Below, piece by piece: positions 9,285 through 17,392 of a stretch of DNA of 64,000 bases (within the stretch, counting starts at the first letter, position 1; each line of letters opens with the position of its first letter). The notes below the pieces were generated by a model that was not told where the DNA came from, searched no databases, and saw only the letters and a program-made list of their open reading frames with translations. The stretch is taken from the NCBI GenBank assembly GCA_031271755.1, contig JAISVB010000052.1, positions 1 through 64,000 of the forward strand, written 5' to 3'. A program made the position numbers and the translations under genes. Source of the DNA: Culturomica sp. Lineage in GTDB: Bacteria; Bacteroidota; Bacteroidia; Bacteroidales; Marinifilaceae.

Positions 9285-9650
9285 AGCCCTCCTGCTACTG
9301 AAAATTGCATTTTAAAATCTCTAAAATCACATATATCTACTAAAATAAAATATGCAGCATTACCTCTTTCCCCTCGTAAAACAAGACAAAATACTGTAAT
9401 TCTGTTATTTTGTGGTATTCGGACATACCCTCTTGGGCGTAAAATTACACTATTTTTTTATAACATAACACTTTTCGATTCTTTTTTTACATCTCCCCCC
9501 CTCTCCCAAGCAATAAAATATATTCCGGAGCGATAGTGGGAAAAAAGAAAAAGTTCGTGCGTTTACCCTGTTTATTTTAGAAGAGTATTTGGAATGTGAG
9601 AATTTTTTAGCCTATTTTGCAAAACAATCGTTTACCTAAATTTCGGCGCC
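9285..9650. other. AT-rich divergent intergenic region
   Basis: This 366-base spacer separates the minus-strand PorP operon from the plus-strand DUF4301 operon, so it should hold two divergent promoters. It is much more AT-rich than the genes, with several T and A runs. I do not see an exact TAnnTTTG -7 box on either strand. The nearest plus-strand match is TATTTTG at 9613-9619, one base short of the consensus and about 30 bases before the ATG. A long plus-strand reading frame crosses part of it but is antisense to PorP and looks non-coding. Confidence 0.5.
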
Positions 9651-11210
9651 ATGTACACAAAAAAGGATATCGCGGATTTTAAAAAACGCGGGATAAAAAA
9701 AGAACTGATCGACAATCAGTTGGAAAACTTCCAAACAGGATTCCGCTTTGTGCGGCTCTGCGAGCCGGCCACCCTGGAAAACGGCATCAAAACCATCCCG
9801 CCCGAAGAGGAAGAGTACCTGACCGGCCTGTACGAAGACGGCAGCCGGAACGCCGAAGTGGTCAAAATGGTCCCCGCCTCCGGGTCGGCCACCCGCATGT
9901 TCAAAGCCCTGTTCCATTTCATCGAAACCTACCGGGACGACAAAGAGAGTTTCCTGCAGTTCATACAGGACAAACAGTCGGACGGAATGCGGGATTTTTT
10001 CCTCGATCTGCACGAATACCCTTTCTATGAACACCTGAAAGACGAACTGTGGAAGCAAGGCCGGAAACTGGATAAAATGCTGGAAAAAAGAGAATACCGG
10101 GAAATATTGGAATTCCTGCTGACCGAAAAAGGGTTGAACTACGGGAACACCCCCAAAGGACTGATCGATTTCCACGTATACCGGGATTTTGTCCGGACTC
10201 CGTTAGACGAGCACCTGGTGGAAGGAGCCTTGTACGGCAAAGTAGAGAAAGAGGCACACCTGCACTTTACCGTGTCGGAGGAGCACTTGCCGCACTTTAA
10301 AGCGCGCCTGAAAAAAGTATGCAAAGTGTTCGAGAAAAAATACGATGTGAAGTACGACGTGTCGTTTTCCGTACAGAAACCGGCCACCGACACCGTCAGC
10401 GTAGACGAGCAGGGAGAGCCGGTCCGGGACGAAAACGGCCACATCCTGTTCCGTCCGGGCGGGCACGGAGCGCTGATCCACAACTTGGACGACATCAAAG
10501 CCGACATCATCTTTATCAAAAACATCGACAACGTCCTCCCCGACCGCAGCAAAGGAGATACGGTGAAGTACAAAAAACTGCTGGCCGGCACCCTGCTGGA
10601 GATGCAGAGCAAAATATTCGAACGGTTGGATCTGTTGGTAAAACGAAGTATCACCGACGAACAGGTGGACGAAATAGAACAGTTCATCGAGTCGCAACTC
10701 GGCTACAAAAAACCGGAAAATCTGGTATTTACCGACCGGCGGAAACAGATTCGCTTCCTGTTCGATCTGCTCAACCGTCCCGTGCGGGTGTGCGGCATGG
10801 TGCGCAACGAAGGAGAACCGGGAGGCGGCCCCTTCTGGGTAAAGACAGCCGACGGAAGCCGGCGCCTGATGATCGTTGAATCCGCCCAGATAGACCTGAC
10901 AGACAAAGAGCAGAAAAAGATCTTCGACCGCTCCACCCACTTCAACCCGGTAGACCTGGTCTGCGGAACAAAAAACTACCGGAGGAAACGGTTCAACCTG
11001 CTGGACTTTATCGACCACACCCAGGGATTTATTACGGAAAAATCCTACCACGGGAAGGAGATCCGGGTACAGGAACTGCCGGGCCTCTGGAACGGGGCGA
11101 TGGCCAACTGGATCACCATTTTCGTAGAGGTGCCGCTAAGCACCTTCTCTCCGGTAAAAACCGTCTTCGACCTGCGCCGGACGGAGCACCGGAATGTTTT
11201 TTTCAAATAA
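9651..11210 (+). CDS. DUF4301 family protein
   Basis: This 519-residue soluble protein has no signal peptide or membrane segment. It matches the DUF4301 family that is common in Bacteroidota: N-terminal 'DIADFKKRGIKKELIDNQLE', a glycine/serine-rich turn 'MVPASGSATRMFKAL' near residue 85, 'GGHGALIHNLDDIKADIIFI' near residue 275, and a C-terminal 'GLWNGAMANWITIFVEVPLS'. The PASGSATRM turn and 'IKNIDNV' resemble nucleotidyltransferase/pyrophosphorylase-type folds, but that is only a suggestion. No experimentally supported function is known to me. It heads a tight plus-strand group with DUF368 (15 bases downstream) and aroE. Confidence 0.85.
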   Translation: MYTKKDIADFKKRGIKKELIDNQLENFQTGFRFVRLCEPATLENGIKTIPPEEEEYLTGLYEDGSRNAEVVKMVPASGSATRMFKALFHFIETYRDDKESFLQFIQDKQSDGMRDFFLDLHEYPFYEHLKDELWKQGRKLDKMLEKREYREILEFLLTEKGLNYGNTPKGLIDFHVYRDFVRTPLDEHLVEGALYGKVEKEAHLHFTVSEEHLPHFKARLKKVCKVFEKKYDVKYDVSFSVQKPATDTVSVDEQGEPVRDENGHILFRPGGHGALIHNLDDIKADIIFIKNIDNVLPDRSKGDTVKYKKLLAGTLLEMQSKIFERLDLLVKRSITDEQVDEIEQFIESQLGYKKPENLVFTDRRKQIRFLFDLLNRPVRVCGMVRNEGEPGGGPFWVKTADGSRRLMIVESAQIDLTDKEQKKIFDRSTHFNPVDLVCGTKNYRRKRFNLLDFIDHTQGFITEKSYHGKEIRVQELPGLWNGAMANWITIFVEVPLSTFSPVKTVFDLRRTEHRNVFFK

Positions 11211-11225
11211 ACGGATCGAAAACAG

Positions 11226-12143
11226 ATGCAAAAACAAAATTACCTGCTCGTTACGCTGAAAGGGATCGCTATGGGAGCAGCCGACGTGGTGCCGGGCGTT
11301 TCCGGCGGAACCATCGCTTTTATCACCGGAATTTACGAAGAGTTGCTGAATTCCATCAAGAGCATCGATCTGCAAGCGGTGAAACTGCTGTTTACCGGTA
11401 AATTCGCTGCGTTCTGGAAGAAGGTGAACGGTACTTTTCTGTTATCGCTGGTGTGCGGCATCGGGATCTCCATTTTCTCCTTAGCCCGGTTAATGACCTA
11501 CCTGTTGGCGAATCACCCCATAGAGATCTGGTCGTTCTTTTTCGGATTGATCATCGCCTCCTCCGTACTGGTGGCCAAAGAGGTAGCCCGCTGGAACGCC
11601 GCAACGGTGATTGCTTTGCTGGCCGGAGCCGCCGCCGCTTACCTGATCACTGTCTTAAGCCCCGCCACCACCCCGCAAACGTGGTGGTTTGTGCTCTTCT
11701 CCGGAGCCATCGCCATCTGCGCCATGATCCTTCCGGGCATCTCCGGCGCCTTTATCCTGTTGCTGTTGGGGCAATACGGCTACCTGATGACCGCTGTCAG
11801 CGAACTGAACTTTCCGGTTATCGGCGTGTTTGCCGTCGGCGCCATCGCCGGGATCATCTCCTTTTCACACCTGCTCTCCTGGCTGCTGAAAAACTTTCAC
11901 GCCGTCACGGTAGCCACCCTGACCGGTTTTATGATCGGCTCGCTGAACAAGGTATGGCCGTGGAAAGAGCCGCTGGACACCTACATCGACCGGCACGGCG
12001 TGGAACAGGTGATCACGGAAAGGAACATCTTGCCGGAAACGTTCGATTCCGGCGTCTGGATCGCCCTGCTGATGTGCCTGTGCGGATTTTTCCTGATCTG
12101 GGGCATCGAATACGCCGCAGGCCGGATCAAAAAAAACGGCTGA
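11226..12143 (+). CDS. DUF368 membrane protein, polyprenyl-phosphate translocase family
   Basis: This is a 305-residue polytopic inner-membrane protein with about eight to nine hydrophobic segments. The DUF368 signature is at residues about 12-40: 'GIAMGAADVVPGVSGGTIAF'. The second inverted half has 'AICAMILPGISGAFILLLLG' at about 160-180. DUF368 proteins (PopT) have been reported to recycle undecaprenyl phosphate across the cytoplasmic membrane for cell-wall synthesis, alongside DedA-type UptA; assignment here is by family. The two PG[VI]SG motifs, one per half, are consistent with an inverted-repeat transporter. It is 15 bases after DUF4301 and 3 bases before aroE, so the three genes are probably one operon. 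Confidence 0.88.
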   Translation: MQKQNYLLVTLKGIAMGAADVVPGVSGGTIAFITGIYEELLNSIKSIDLQAVKLLFTGKFAAFWKKVNGTFLLSLVCGIGISIFSLARLMTYLLANHPIEIWSFFFGLIIASSVLVAKEVARWNAATVIALLAGAAAAYLITVLSPATTPQTWWFVLFSGAIAICAMILPGISGAFILLLLGQYGYLMTAVSELNFPVIGVFAVGAIAGIISFSHLLSWLLKNFHAVTVATLTGFMIGSLNKVWPWKEPLDTYIDRHGVEQVITERNILPETFDSGVWIALLMCLCGFFLIWGIEYAAGRIKKNG

Positions 12144-12146
12144 ACC

Positions 12147-12911
12147 GTGTCCGTTCGTCCCTTATACGGATTGATCGGTTTTCCGCTGGGACACTCATTT
12201 TCCCGGAACTATTTTACCGAAAAATTTGAACGGGAAGGGATCCCGGCAGAATTCCGCAATTTCGAACTGCCGGTCGTTTCCCAATTGCCGGAATTGATCC
12301 GGCAACACCCCGATCTGCAAGGGTTCAGCGTAACGATCCCCCACAAACAAGCCATTCTTCCGTTCCTCCGCCGCCTCAGCCCGGAAGCCGGAACCATCGG
12401 CGCCGTCAACTGTGTCAAAGTCGAACGGCAAGGCAACCGTATAGAATTGTACGGATACAACACGGACGCAGCCGGGTTCCGGAAATCGTTGGAAGGTTTT
12501 ATTCCGCAAAGCATTAAAAAAGCGCTGGTACTCGGGAACGGCGGAGCTGCCAAAGCCGTCTGCTGCGTATTGGACGCCCTCGGCATCGAGTGGACGACCG
12601 TTTCCCGCACCCCTTCCGGTCCCGGGCGTATCGGTTACCCGCAGGCCGGAGCCCTGCTTCCCCACACCCCGCTGATCATCAACGCCACCCCCTTGGGCAC
12701 CTTCCCCGATACCGGACAACACCCGGATCTCCCTTACGAACAGCTCACCGGCAACCACTATCTCTTCGATCTGGTCTACAATCCGGAAAAAACCCGCTTC
12801 CTCGCGTTGGGCGAAAAGCAGGGCGCCCACATCCGGAACGGCCTCGAAATGCTCCACGGCCAGGCCGAAGCCGCCTGGGCCATCTGGAACACCCCTCCCG
12901 GCACAAAATAA
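12147..12911 (+). CDS. aroE: Shikimate dehydrogenase
   Basis: This 254-residue protein reduces 3-dehydroshikimate to shikimate with NADPH in the chorismate pathway. Substrate-site motifs are present: 'LIGFPLGHSFS' at the N-terminus, 'GFSVTIPHKQAI' (catalytic Lys in IPHK), 'GAVNCV' and 'GYNTDAAGF' (Asp of the active pair). The NADP-binding loop is 'VLGNGGAAKAV', followed by 'INATPLGTF' and the C-terminal 'NGLEMLHGQAEAAW'. The length is typical for AroE in Bacteroidota. The start is GTG at 12147, only 3 bases after the DUF368 stop, which supports translational coupling. No other aromatic-pathway genes lie nearby. Confidence 0.95.
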   Translation: MSVRPLYGLIGFPLGHSFSRNYFTEKFEREGIPAEFRNFELPVVSQLPELIRQHPDLQGFSVTIPHKQAILPFLRRLSPEAGTIGAVNCVKVERQGNRIELYGYNTDAAGFRKSLEGFIPQSIKKALVLGNGGAAKAVCCVLDALGIEWTTVSRTPSGPGRIGYPQAGALLPHTPLIINATPLGTFPDTGQHPDLPYEQLTGNHYLFDLVYNPEKTRFLALGEKQGAHIRNGLEMLHGQAEAAWAIWNTPPGTK

Positions 12912-13110
12912 CCTGCTTAATTCCATATAGAGTTGTCTTGAATGGCTGTCAACCTATTTTGGAATAAGACAGTTGTTGCCGTGCTACTCCGGCACGGCAG
13001 GGAGCTTTTACAATTAGCCCTGTAACGGCAACCGCTTCACCTGACCCGGCTCGCCCGCCGGCGGATGAATTTTTCCGGAGGGGAAAAAAGAGGTTTCCGG
13101 AAAATTTGAC
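12912..13110. other. Intergenic region with a GC hairpin after aroE
   Basis: A perfect 7-bp hairpin (GCCGTGC 12978-12984 / GCACGGC 12992-12998, loop 7 bases) lies about 66 bases after the aroE stop. It is followed only by a short, imperfect T run (CTTTTA), so it is a weak intrinsic-terminator candidate. A second, imperfect stem (GTCTT near 12932 with AAGAC near 12966) precedes it. I see no reading frame of note here. Confidence 0.4.
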
Positions 13111-13118
13111 TACCTTCG
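13111..13118 (+). promoter_or_regulatory. Probable -7 box for iorAB
   Basis: TACCTTCG matches seven of eight positions of the Bacteroidota -7 consensus TAnnTTTG and lies about 41 bases before the iorA ATG. No good -33 TTTG box is visible at the usual 19-base spacing, so the call is moderate. Confidence 0.5.
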
Positions 13119-13158
13119 CAAACGTTAGTCAAATTGTGTATGTATCATTGTCCGAATT

Positions 13159-14742
13159 ATGGAAAAAAGATTACTGTTAGGCGTGGAAGCGATCGCCCAG
13201 GGAGCCATTGACAGCGGCCTGTCCGGTGTCTATGCATATCCCGGCACCCCCTCCACGGAAATTACCGAGTATATTCAGCTTTCGAAGCAGGCGATCGACC
13301 GGAACATCCACCGGGAGTGGTCGTCCAACGAAAAAACAGCGATGGAAGCAGCGTTGGGAATGTCTTACGCCGGGAAACGGGCGTTGGTCTGCATGAAGCA
13401 CGTAGGCATGAACGTAGCGGCGGACTGTTTCATGAACGCCGCGGTGACGGGAGCCAACGGAGGGTTGGTGATCGTAGCGGCGGACGACCCCTCCATGCAC
13501 TCCTCCCAGAACGAGCAGGACTCCCGCATGTACGGGAAATTTGCGCAAATTCCGGTGTTAGAACCTTCCAGCCAGCAGGAAGCGTACGATATGACGCGAT
13601 ACGGATTCGCCCTGTCGGAAACAGTGGGAAGCCCCGTCATGCTGCGGGTGACCACCCGGTTGGCGCACTCCCGTTCGGGGGTGAGAACCGGAGAAGTGTT
13701 GCCGGAAAACAAAATAAAATTGCCGGAAAATCCGCAACAATTTATCCTGTTGCCCGGGATCGCCCGCAAACTGTACAAACTCCTGCTCGCCAAACAGGCC
13801 GACTTCAAGGAAGCCTCCGCGAACTCCCCGTTCAACCTGTACAAAGAGGGAACCGATAAATCCTTGGGCATCATCGCCTGCGGCATCGGATACAACTACG
13901 TGATGGAGTGCTTCGGCGGCCGTCCCCCCTACCCGGTGCTGAAGATCAGCCAATACCCCCTGCCCCGCAAACAGATGAAACAGATCCTGGGCGAATGCGA
14001 ACGGATCCTCGTGGTGGAAGAGGGATACCCGGTCATCGAAGAGTTGTTGAAAGGGTATCCCGGCGACAAACGCATCACCGGCCGGCTGGACGGCACACTG
14101 CCCCGCGACGGGGAGCTGAATCCCGACCTGCTGGCGCAAGCGTTCGGCTTGCCTGTGGAAGAAGGGGCTTCGGTGCCCGAAGTAGTAGCGCCCCGCCCCC
14201 CGGCCCTCTGCACAGGATGCAGCCACCGGGATGTTTACAATGCACTGAACGAAGTGATCCGCTCCTACGAAACAGGACGGGTCTTTTCCGACATCGGCTG
14301 CTACACCCTCGGAGCCTTACCGCCCTTCCGAGCCATCCACACCTGTGTGGACATGGGCGCCTCCATCACCATGGCGAAAGGCGCTTCGGACGCCGGGATC
14401 TTCCCGGCCGTGGCAGTGATCGGGGACTCCACATTCACCCATTCCGGCATGACCGGCCTGTTGGACGCCGTCAATGAAAAAACACCCGTCACCATCATTA
14501 TCTCGGACAACGAATCCACCTCCATGACCGGAGGGCAGGACTCCGCCGCCTTCGGACGGGTCGAAAGCATTTGCGCAGGGATCGGCGTAGATCCCGCACA
14601 CATCCGGGTACTGAACCCGGTGCCGAAAAACCACGAAGAGCTCTGCCGGATGATCCGCGAAGAGATCGAATACCCGGGAGTATCCGTCATCATACCCCGC
14701 CGGGTGTGCATCCAGAAAGCGCGCAGGGACAAAAAAGCGTAA
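13159..14742 (+). CDS. iorA: Indolepyruvate ferredoxin oxidoreductase alpha subunit (short form)
   Basis: This 527-residue thiamine-diphosphate enzyme subunit oxidatively decarboxylates aryl 2-oxo acids (indolepyruvate, phenylpyruvate) to acyl-CoA with ferredoxin as acceptor. The N-terminal pyrimidine-binding domain shows 'GVYAYPGTPSTEITEYIQ' and 'EWSSNEKTAMEAALGMSYAG'. The C-terminal TPP domain has 'LCTGCSHRDVYNAL' at about 350, 'FSDIGCYTLGALPPF', and the Mg/TPP motif 'GDSTFTHSGMTGLLDAV...SDNEST'. Archaeal IorA carries a C-terminal two-[4Fe-4S] ferredoxin domain. Here the protein stops soon after 'PGVSVIIPRRVCIQKARR' with no CxxCxxC cluster motif, so electrons must leave by another route. 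iorB follows 36 bases downstream. Confidence 0.93.
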   Translation: MEKRLLLGVEAIAQGAIDSGLSGVYAYPGTPSTEITEYIQLSKQAIDRNIHREWSSNEKTAMEAALGMSYAGKRALVCMKHVGMNVAADCFMNAAVTGANGGLVIVAADDPSMHSSQNEQDSRMYGKFAQIPVLEPSSQQEAYDMTRYGFALSETVGSPVMLRVTTRLAHSRSGVRTGEVLPENKIKLPENPQQFILLPGIARKLYKLLLAKQADFKEASANSPFNLYKEGTDKSLGIIACGIGYNYVMECFGGRPPYPVLKISQYPLPRKQMKQILGECERILVVEEGYPVIEELLKGYPGDKRITGRLDGTLPRDGELNPDLLAQAFGLPVEEGASVPEVVAPRPPALCTGCSHRDVYNALNEVIRSYETGRVFSDIGCYTLGALPPFRAIHTCVDMGASITMAKGASDAGIFPAVAVIGDSTFTHSGMTGLLDAVNEKTPVTIIISDNESTSMTGGQDSAAFGRVESICAGIGVDPAHIRVLNPVPKNHEELCRMIREEIEYPGVSVIIPRRVCIQKARRDKKA

Positions 14743-14778
14743 ACCGTCCCCCGTATTAACACATTAAAGCAACATGCC

Positions 14779-15363
14779 ATGAACACCAACATCATCATAG
14801 CCGGCGTCGGGGGTCAGGGAATCCTCTCCATCGCCGCAGCCTTAGGCTCTGCCGCCCTGACCAACGACCTCTACATGAAACAGGCGGAAACACACGGAAT
14901 GAGCCAGCGCGGAGGCGACGTACAGTCGTTTATGCGGATCTCGGACGAACCGATCTTTTCGGATCTGATCGCCAAAGGGAAAGCGGACATCATTCTCTCC
15001 GTAGAGCCGATGGAGGCGTTGCGCTACCTGCCCTACCTGAAAAAGGGCGGTTACGTAGTGACCAACTCCACGCCTTTCGTGAACATCCCCGATTACCCCG
15101 AAATGGAAGCATTGACACAGGCGCTGGAGAATCTGCCCCACCGCATCGTGATCGACGCCGACGCCGTGGCCAAAGAGGCCGCAGGAAACATCCGGGCAAG
15201 CAACTTTGTCATGCTGGGCGCCGCTTCTCCGTTTATCGAGATCCCCTTCGACTATCTGGAAGCGGGGGTGCGGGATATTTTTACCCGCAAAGGAGAATCC
15301 GTCGTGGAGATGAACCTGAAAGCCCTGCACGCCGGACGGGCCTTCGCCCTCGCCCGGAAGTAA
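14779..15363 (+). CDS. iorB: Indolepyruvate oxidoreductase beta subunit
   Basis: This 194-residue partner of IorA belongs to the pyruvate ferredoxin oxidoreductase gamma-domain family. It has the N-terminal 'IIAGVGGQGILSIAAALGSA' loop, 'KQAETHGMSQRGGDVQSFMR', and 'IILSVEPMEALRYLPYLKKG'. Together with IorA it forms the 2-oxo-acid oxidoreductase that ferments aromatic amino acids after transamination. The spacing and strand imply one transcript with iorA. The length is typical, and there are no cysteine clusters. Confidence 0.93.
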   Translation: MNTNIIIAGVGGQGILSIAAALGSAALTNDLYMKQAETHGMSQRGGDVQSFMRISDEPIFSDLIAKGKADIILSVEPMEALRYLPYLKKGGYVVTNSTPFVNIPDYPEMEALTQALENLPHRIVIDADAVAKEAAGNIRASNFVMLGAASPFIEIPFDYLEAGVRDIFTRKGESVVEMNLKALHAGRAFALARK

Positions 15364-15430
15364 ACGCAACAGGGGAGTGCCTTTAACAGCGCCTTCAAAA
15401 CCCCGATTAGAATAAATTCAATGAAAGTAT

Positions 15431-15438
15431 TATCTTTG
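15431..15438 (+). promoter_or_regulatory. -7 box for the etfB-etfA-acd operon
   Basis: TATCTTTG exactly matches the Bacteroidota -7 consensus TAnnTTTG and lies 30 bases upstream of the etfB ATG. This suggests the flavoprotein operon is transcribed separately from iorAB. The -33 region is only weakly matched. Confidence 0.65.
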
Positions 15439-15468
15439 CGAGATTTTTAACGAAAAATAAAATAACAT

Positions 15469-16341
15469 ATGAAAGGACTAAAAATCGTTGTTCTGGCCAA
15501 GCAGGTGCCCGATACCAGAAATGTCGGGAAAGATGCCATGAAAGCCGACGGAACTGTGAACAGAGCGGCATTACCCGCTATTTTTAACCCTGAAGACCTG
15601 AATGCACTGGAACAGGCATTGCGACTAAAAGATAAAATGGCCGGAACCACCGTACACATCCTCACGATGGGCCCCGGACGGGCGGCGGAGATCATCCGCG
15701 AAGCCATGTTCAGGGGAGCGGACGGCGGCTATCTGCTGAGCGACCGGGCATTTGCCGGATCGGATACGCTGGCCACCTCCTACGCGCTCACCTGCGCCCT
15801 GAAAAACCTTTCGCCCGATTTGATCATTTGCGGCCGTCAGGCCATTGACGGCGATACCGCCCAGGTAGGCCCGCAGGTGGCCGAAAAATCCGGACTCCCC
15901 CAGATCACATACGCAGAGGAAATACTGGAGTGCAGCGAAAAAAAGCTGAAAATCCGGCGCCGGTTAGAAAGAGGAAGCGAAGTGGTGGAAGGCCCGGTGC
16001 CCTGCGTGGTAACGGTGAACGGCTCCGCAGCTCCCTGCCGTCCCCGGAACGCCCGGCTGGTGATGAAATACAAGCACGCCAAAGCCACCTCCGAAATGCA
16101 GGAAGCGGACGAAGACTATGTGACCATGTCTGCCCAGCGTCCGTACCTCAAGATCACGGAATGGAGCGTCAACGACATCCAAAGCAACCCGGAAGACCTC
16201 GGGCTGAGCGGATCGCCCACCAAGGTTAAACACATCGAAAGCGTCGTGTTCCAAGCCAAGGAAGCCAAGGTGATGGACGCCTCCGACGCCGCTATCGAAG
16301 AGATGATGAAAGAACTGATTGCCAACCACACCATTGGTTGA
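15469..16341 (+). CDS. etfB: Electron transfer flavoprotein beta subunit
   Basis: This 290-residue AMP-binding ETF subunit accepts electrons from the acyl-CoA dehydrogenase encoded two genes downstream. The N-terminus 'IVVLAKQVPDTRNVGKDAMK' and the motif 'RGADGGYLLSD...AGSDTLATSYAL...PDLIICGRQAIDGDTAQVGP' are characteristic of EtfB. It is slightly longer than the usual 250-260 residues, with extra sequence near the C-terminus ('KVMDASDAAIEEMMKELIAN'). It starts the three-gene block etfB-etfA-acd, preceded by a consensus -7 box. Confidence 0.95.
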   Translation: MKGLKIVVLAKQVPDTRNVGKDAMKADGTVNRAALPAIFNPEDLNALEQALRLKDKMAGTTVHILTMGPGRAAEIIREAMFRGADGGYLLSDRAFAGSDTLATSYALTCALKNLSPDLIICGRQAIDGDTAQVGPQVAEKSGLPQITYAEEILECSEKKLKIRRRLERGSEVVEGPVPCVVTVNGSAAPCRPRNARLVMKYKHAKATSEMQEADEDYVTMSAQRPYLKITEWSVNDIQSNPEDLGLSGSPTKVKHIESVVFQAKEAKVMDASDAAIEEMMKELIANHTIG

Positions 16342-16364
16342 TAACACATAAAAAACAGATCCGT

Positions 16365-17384
16365 ATGAACAGTGTATTTGTATATTGCGAAATAGAAGAG
16401 GGTGTGGTGGCCGACGTCAGCTTGGAATTGCTGACCAAGGGACGCACACTGGCCGGTAAGCTGGGCGTAAAATTGGAAGCCGTTGTGCTCGGTTCCGGGT
16501 TGGACAAGATCGGCGAACAGATCTTCCCGTTCGGTGTGGACGTATTGTGGACAGGGGACGACAAACGGTTGTATCCCTACACCACCCTGCCGCACACCTC
16601 CATCCTGACAGGCCTCTTCAAAGAAGAAAAACCCCAGATCGCCTTTATGGGCGCCACCAGCATTGGCCGCGACCTCGGCCCGCGCGTCTCCTCGGCGCTG
16701 CACAGCGGCCTCACCGCCGACTGCACCAGCCTGGAGATCGGTTCGTTCGAAGACCCGAAGACCAAAGAGGTGTACGACAACCTGCTCTACCAGATCCGCC
16801 CGGCTTTCGGGGGAAATATCGTAGCGACGATCGTCAACCCGGTTTGCCGGCCGCAGATGGCTACCGTGCGGGAAGGGGTGATGAAAAAAGAGGTGTTCAA
16901 CCCGAACCACAAAGGGGAGGTGAAGAAGATCAACGTGGCCAAATACCTCAACGAAACCGATCTTGTGATCCGGGTGATCGAACGCCACATCGAAAAATCG
17001 AAGGTAAACCTCAAAGCCGCTCCCATCATCGTGGCCGGAGGATACGGCGTAGGTTCCAAAGAGAACTTTAAACTGCTGTTCGAACTGGCGGATGTGCTGG
17101 GCGGAGAGGTAGGTGCCTCCCGGGCGGCCGTAGACGCCGGGTTTGTGGAACACGAACGCCAGATCGGCCAGACCGGTACGACGGTGCGTCCCAAACTGTA
17201 CATCGCCTGCGGGATCTCCGGACAGATCCAGCACACGGCCGGAATGGAAGAATCCTCGCTGGTGATCGCCATCAACAACGACGTGAACGCGCCCATCAAC
17301 AAGTTTGCCGACTACGTGATTACCGGCGACCTGAATGTGGTGATCCCCAAAATGATCCAGTATTACAAAAAGAACAGCAAATAA
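16365..17384 (+). CDS. etfA: Electron transfer flavoprotein alpha subunit
   Basis: The start is taken as the ATG at 16365 (MNSVFVYCEIEEGVVADVSL). An upstream in-frame TTG at 16338 would overlap etfB and add a charged, unlikely N-terminus. The 339-residue product has the FAD-binding C-terminal domain: 'IIVAGGYGVGSKENFKLLFE', 'VGASRAAVDAGFVEHERQIG', 'GTTVRPKLYIACGISGQIQH' and 'VIAINNDVNAPINKFADYVI'. EtfA and EtfB form the soluble heterodimer that carries electrons from acyl-CoA dehydrogenase. It is 23 bases after etfB and 8 bases before acd. Confidence 0.95.
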   Translation: MNSVFVYCEIEEGVVADVSLELLTKGRTLAGKLGVKLEAVVLGSGLDKIGEQIFPFGVDVLWTGDDKRLYPYTTLPHTSILTGLFKEEKPQIAFMGATSIGRDLGPRVSSALHSGLTADCTSLEIGSFEDPKTKEVYDNLLYQIRPAFGGNIVATIVNPVCRPQMATVREGVMKKEVFNPNHKGEVKKINVAKYLNETDLVIRVIERHIEKSKVNLKAAPIIVAGGYGVGSKENFKLLFELADVLGGEVGASRAAVDAGFVEHERQIGQTGTTVRPKLYIACGISGQIQHTAGMEESSLVIAINNDVNAPINKFADYVITGDLNVVIPKMIQYYKKNSK

Positions 17385-17392
17385 GGAGAAAC

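Noticed and set aside
7956..9536. 526-codon plus-strand open frame
   Set aside because: It is antisense to PorP/SprF and unit A, which have clear signal peptides, family motifs and operon spacing. The translated product has no signal, no motif and a biased composition typical of antisense frames in GC-rich genes.
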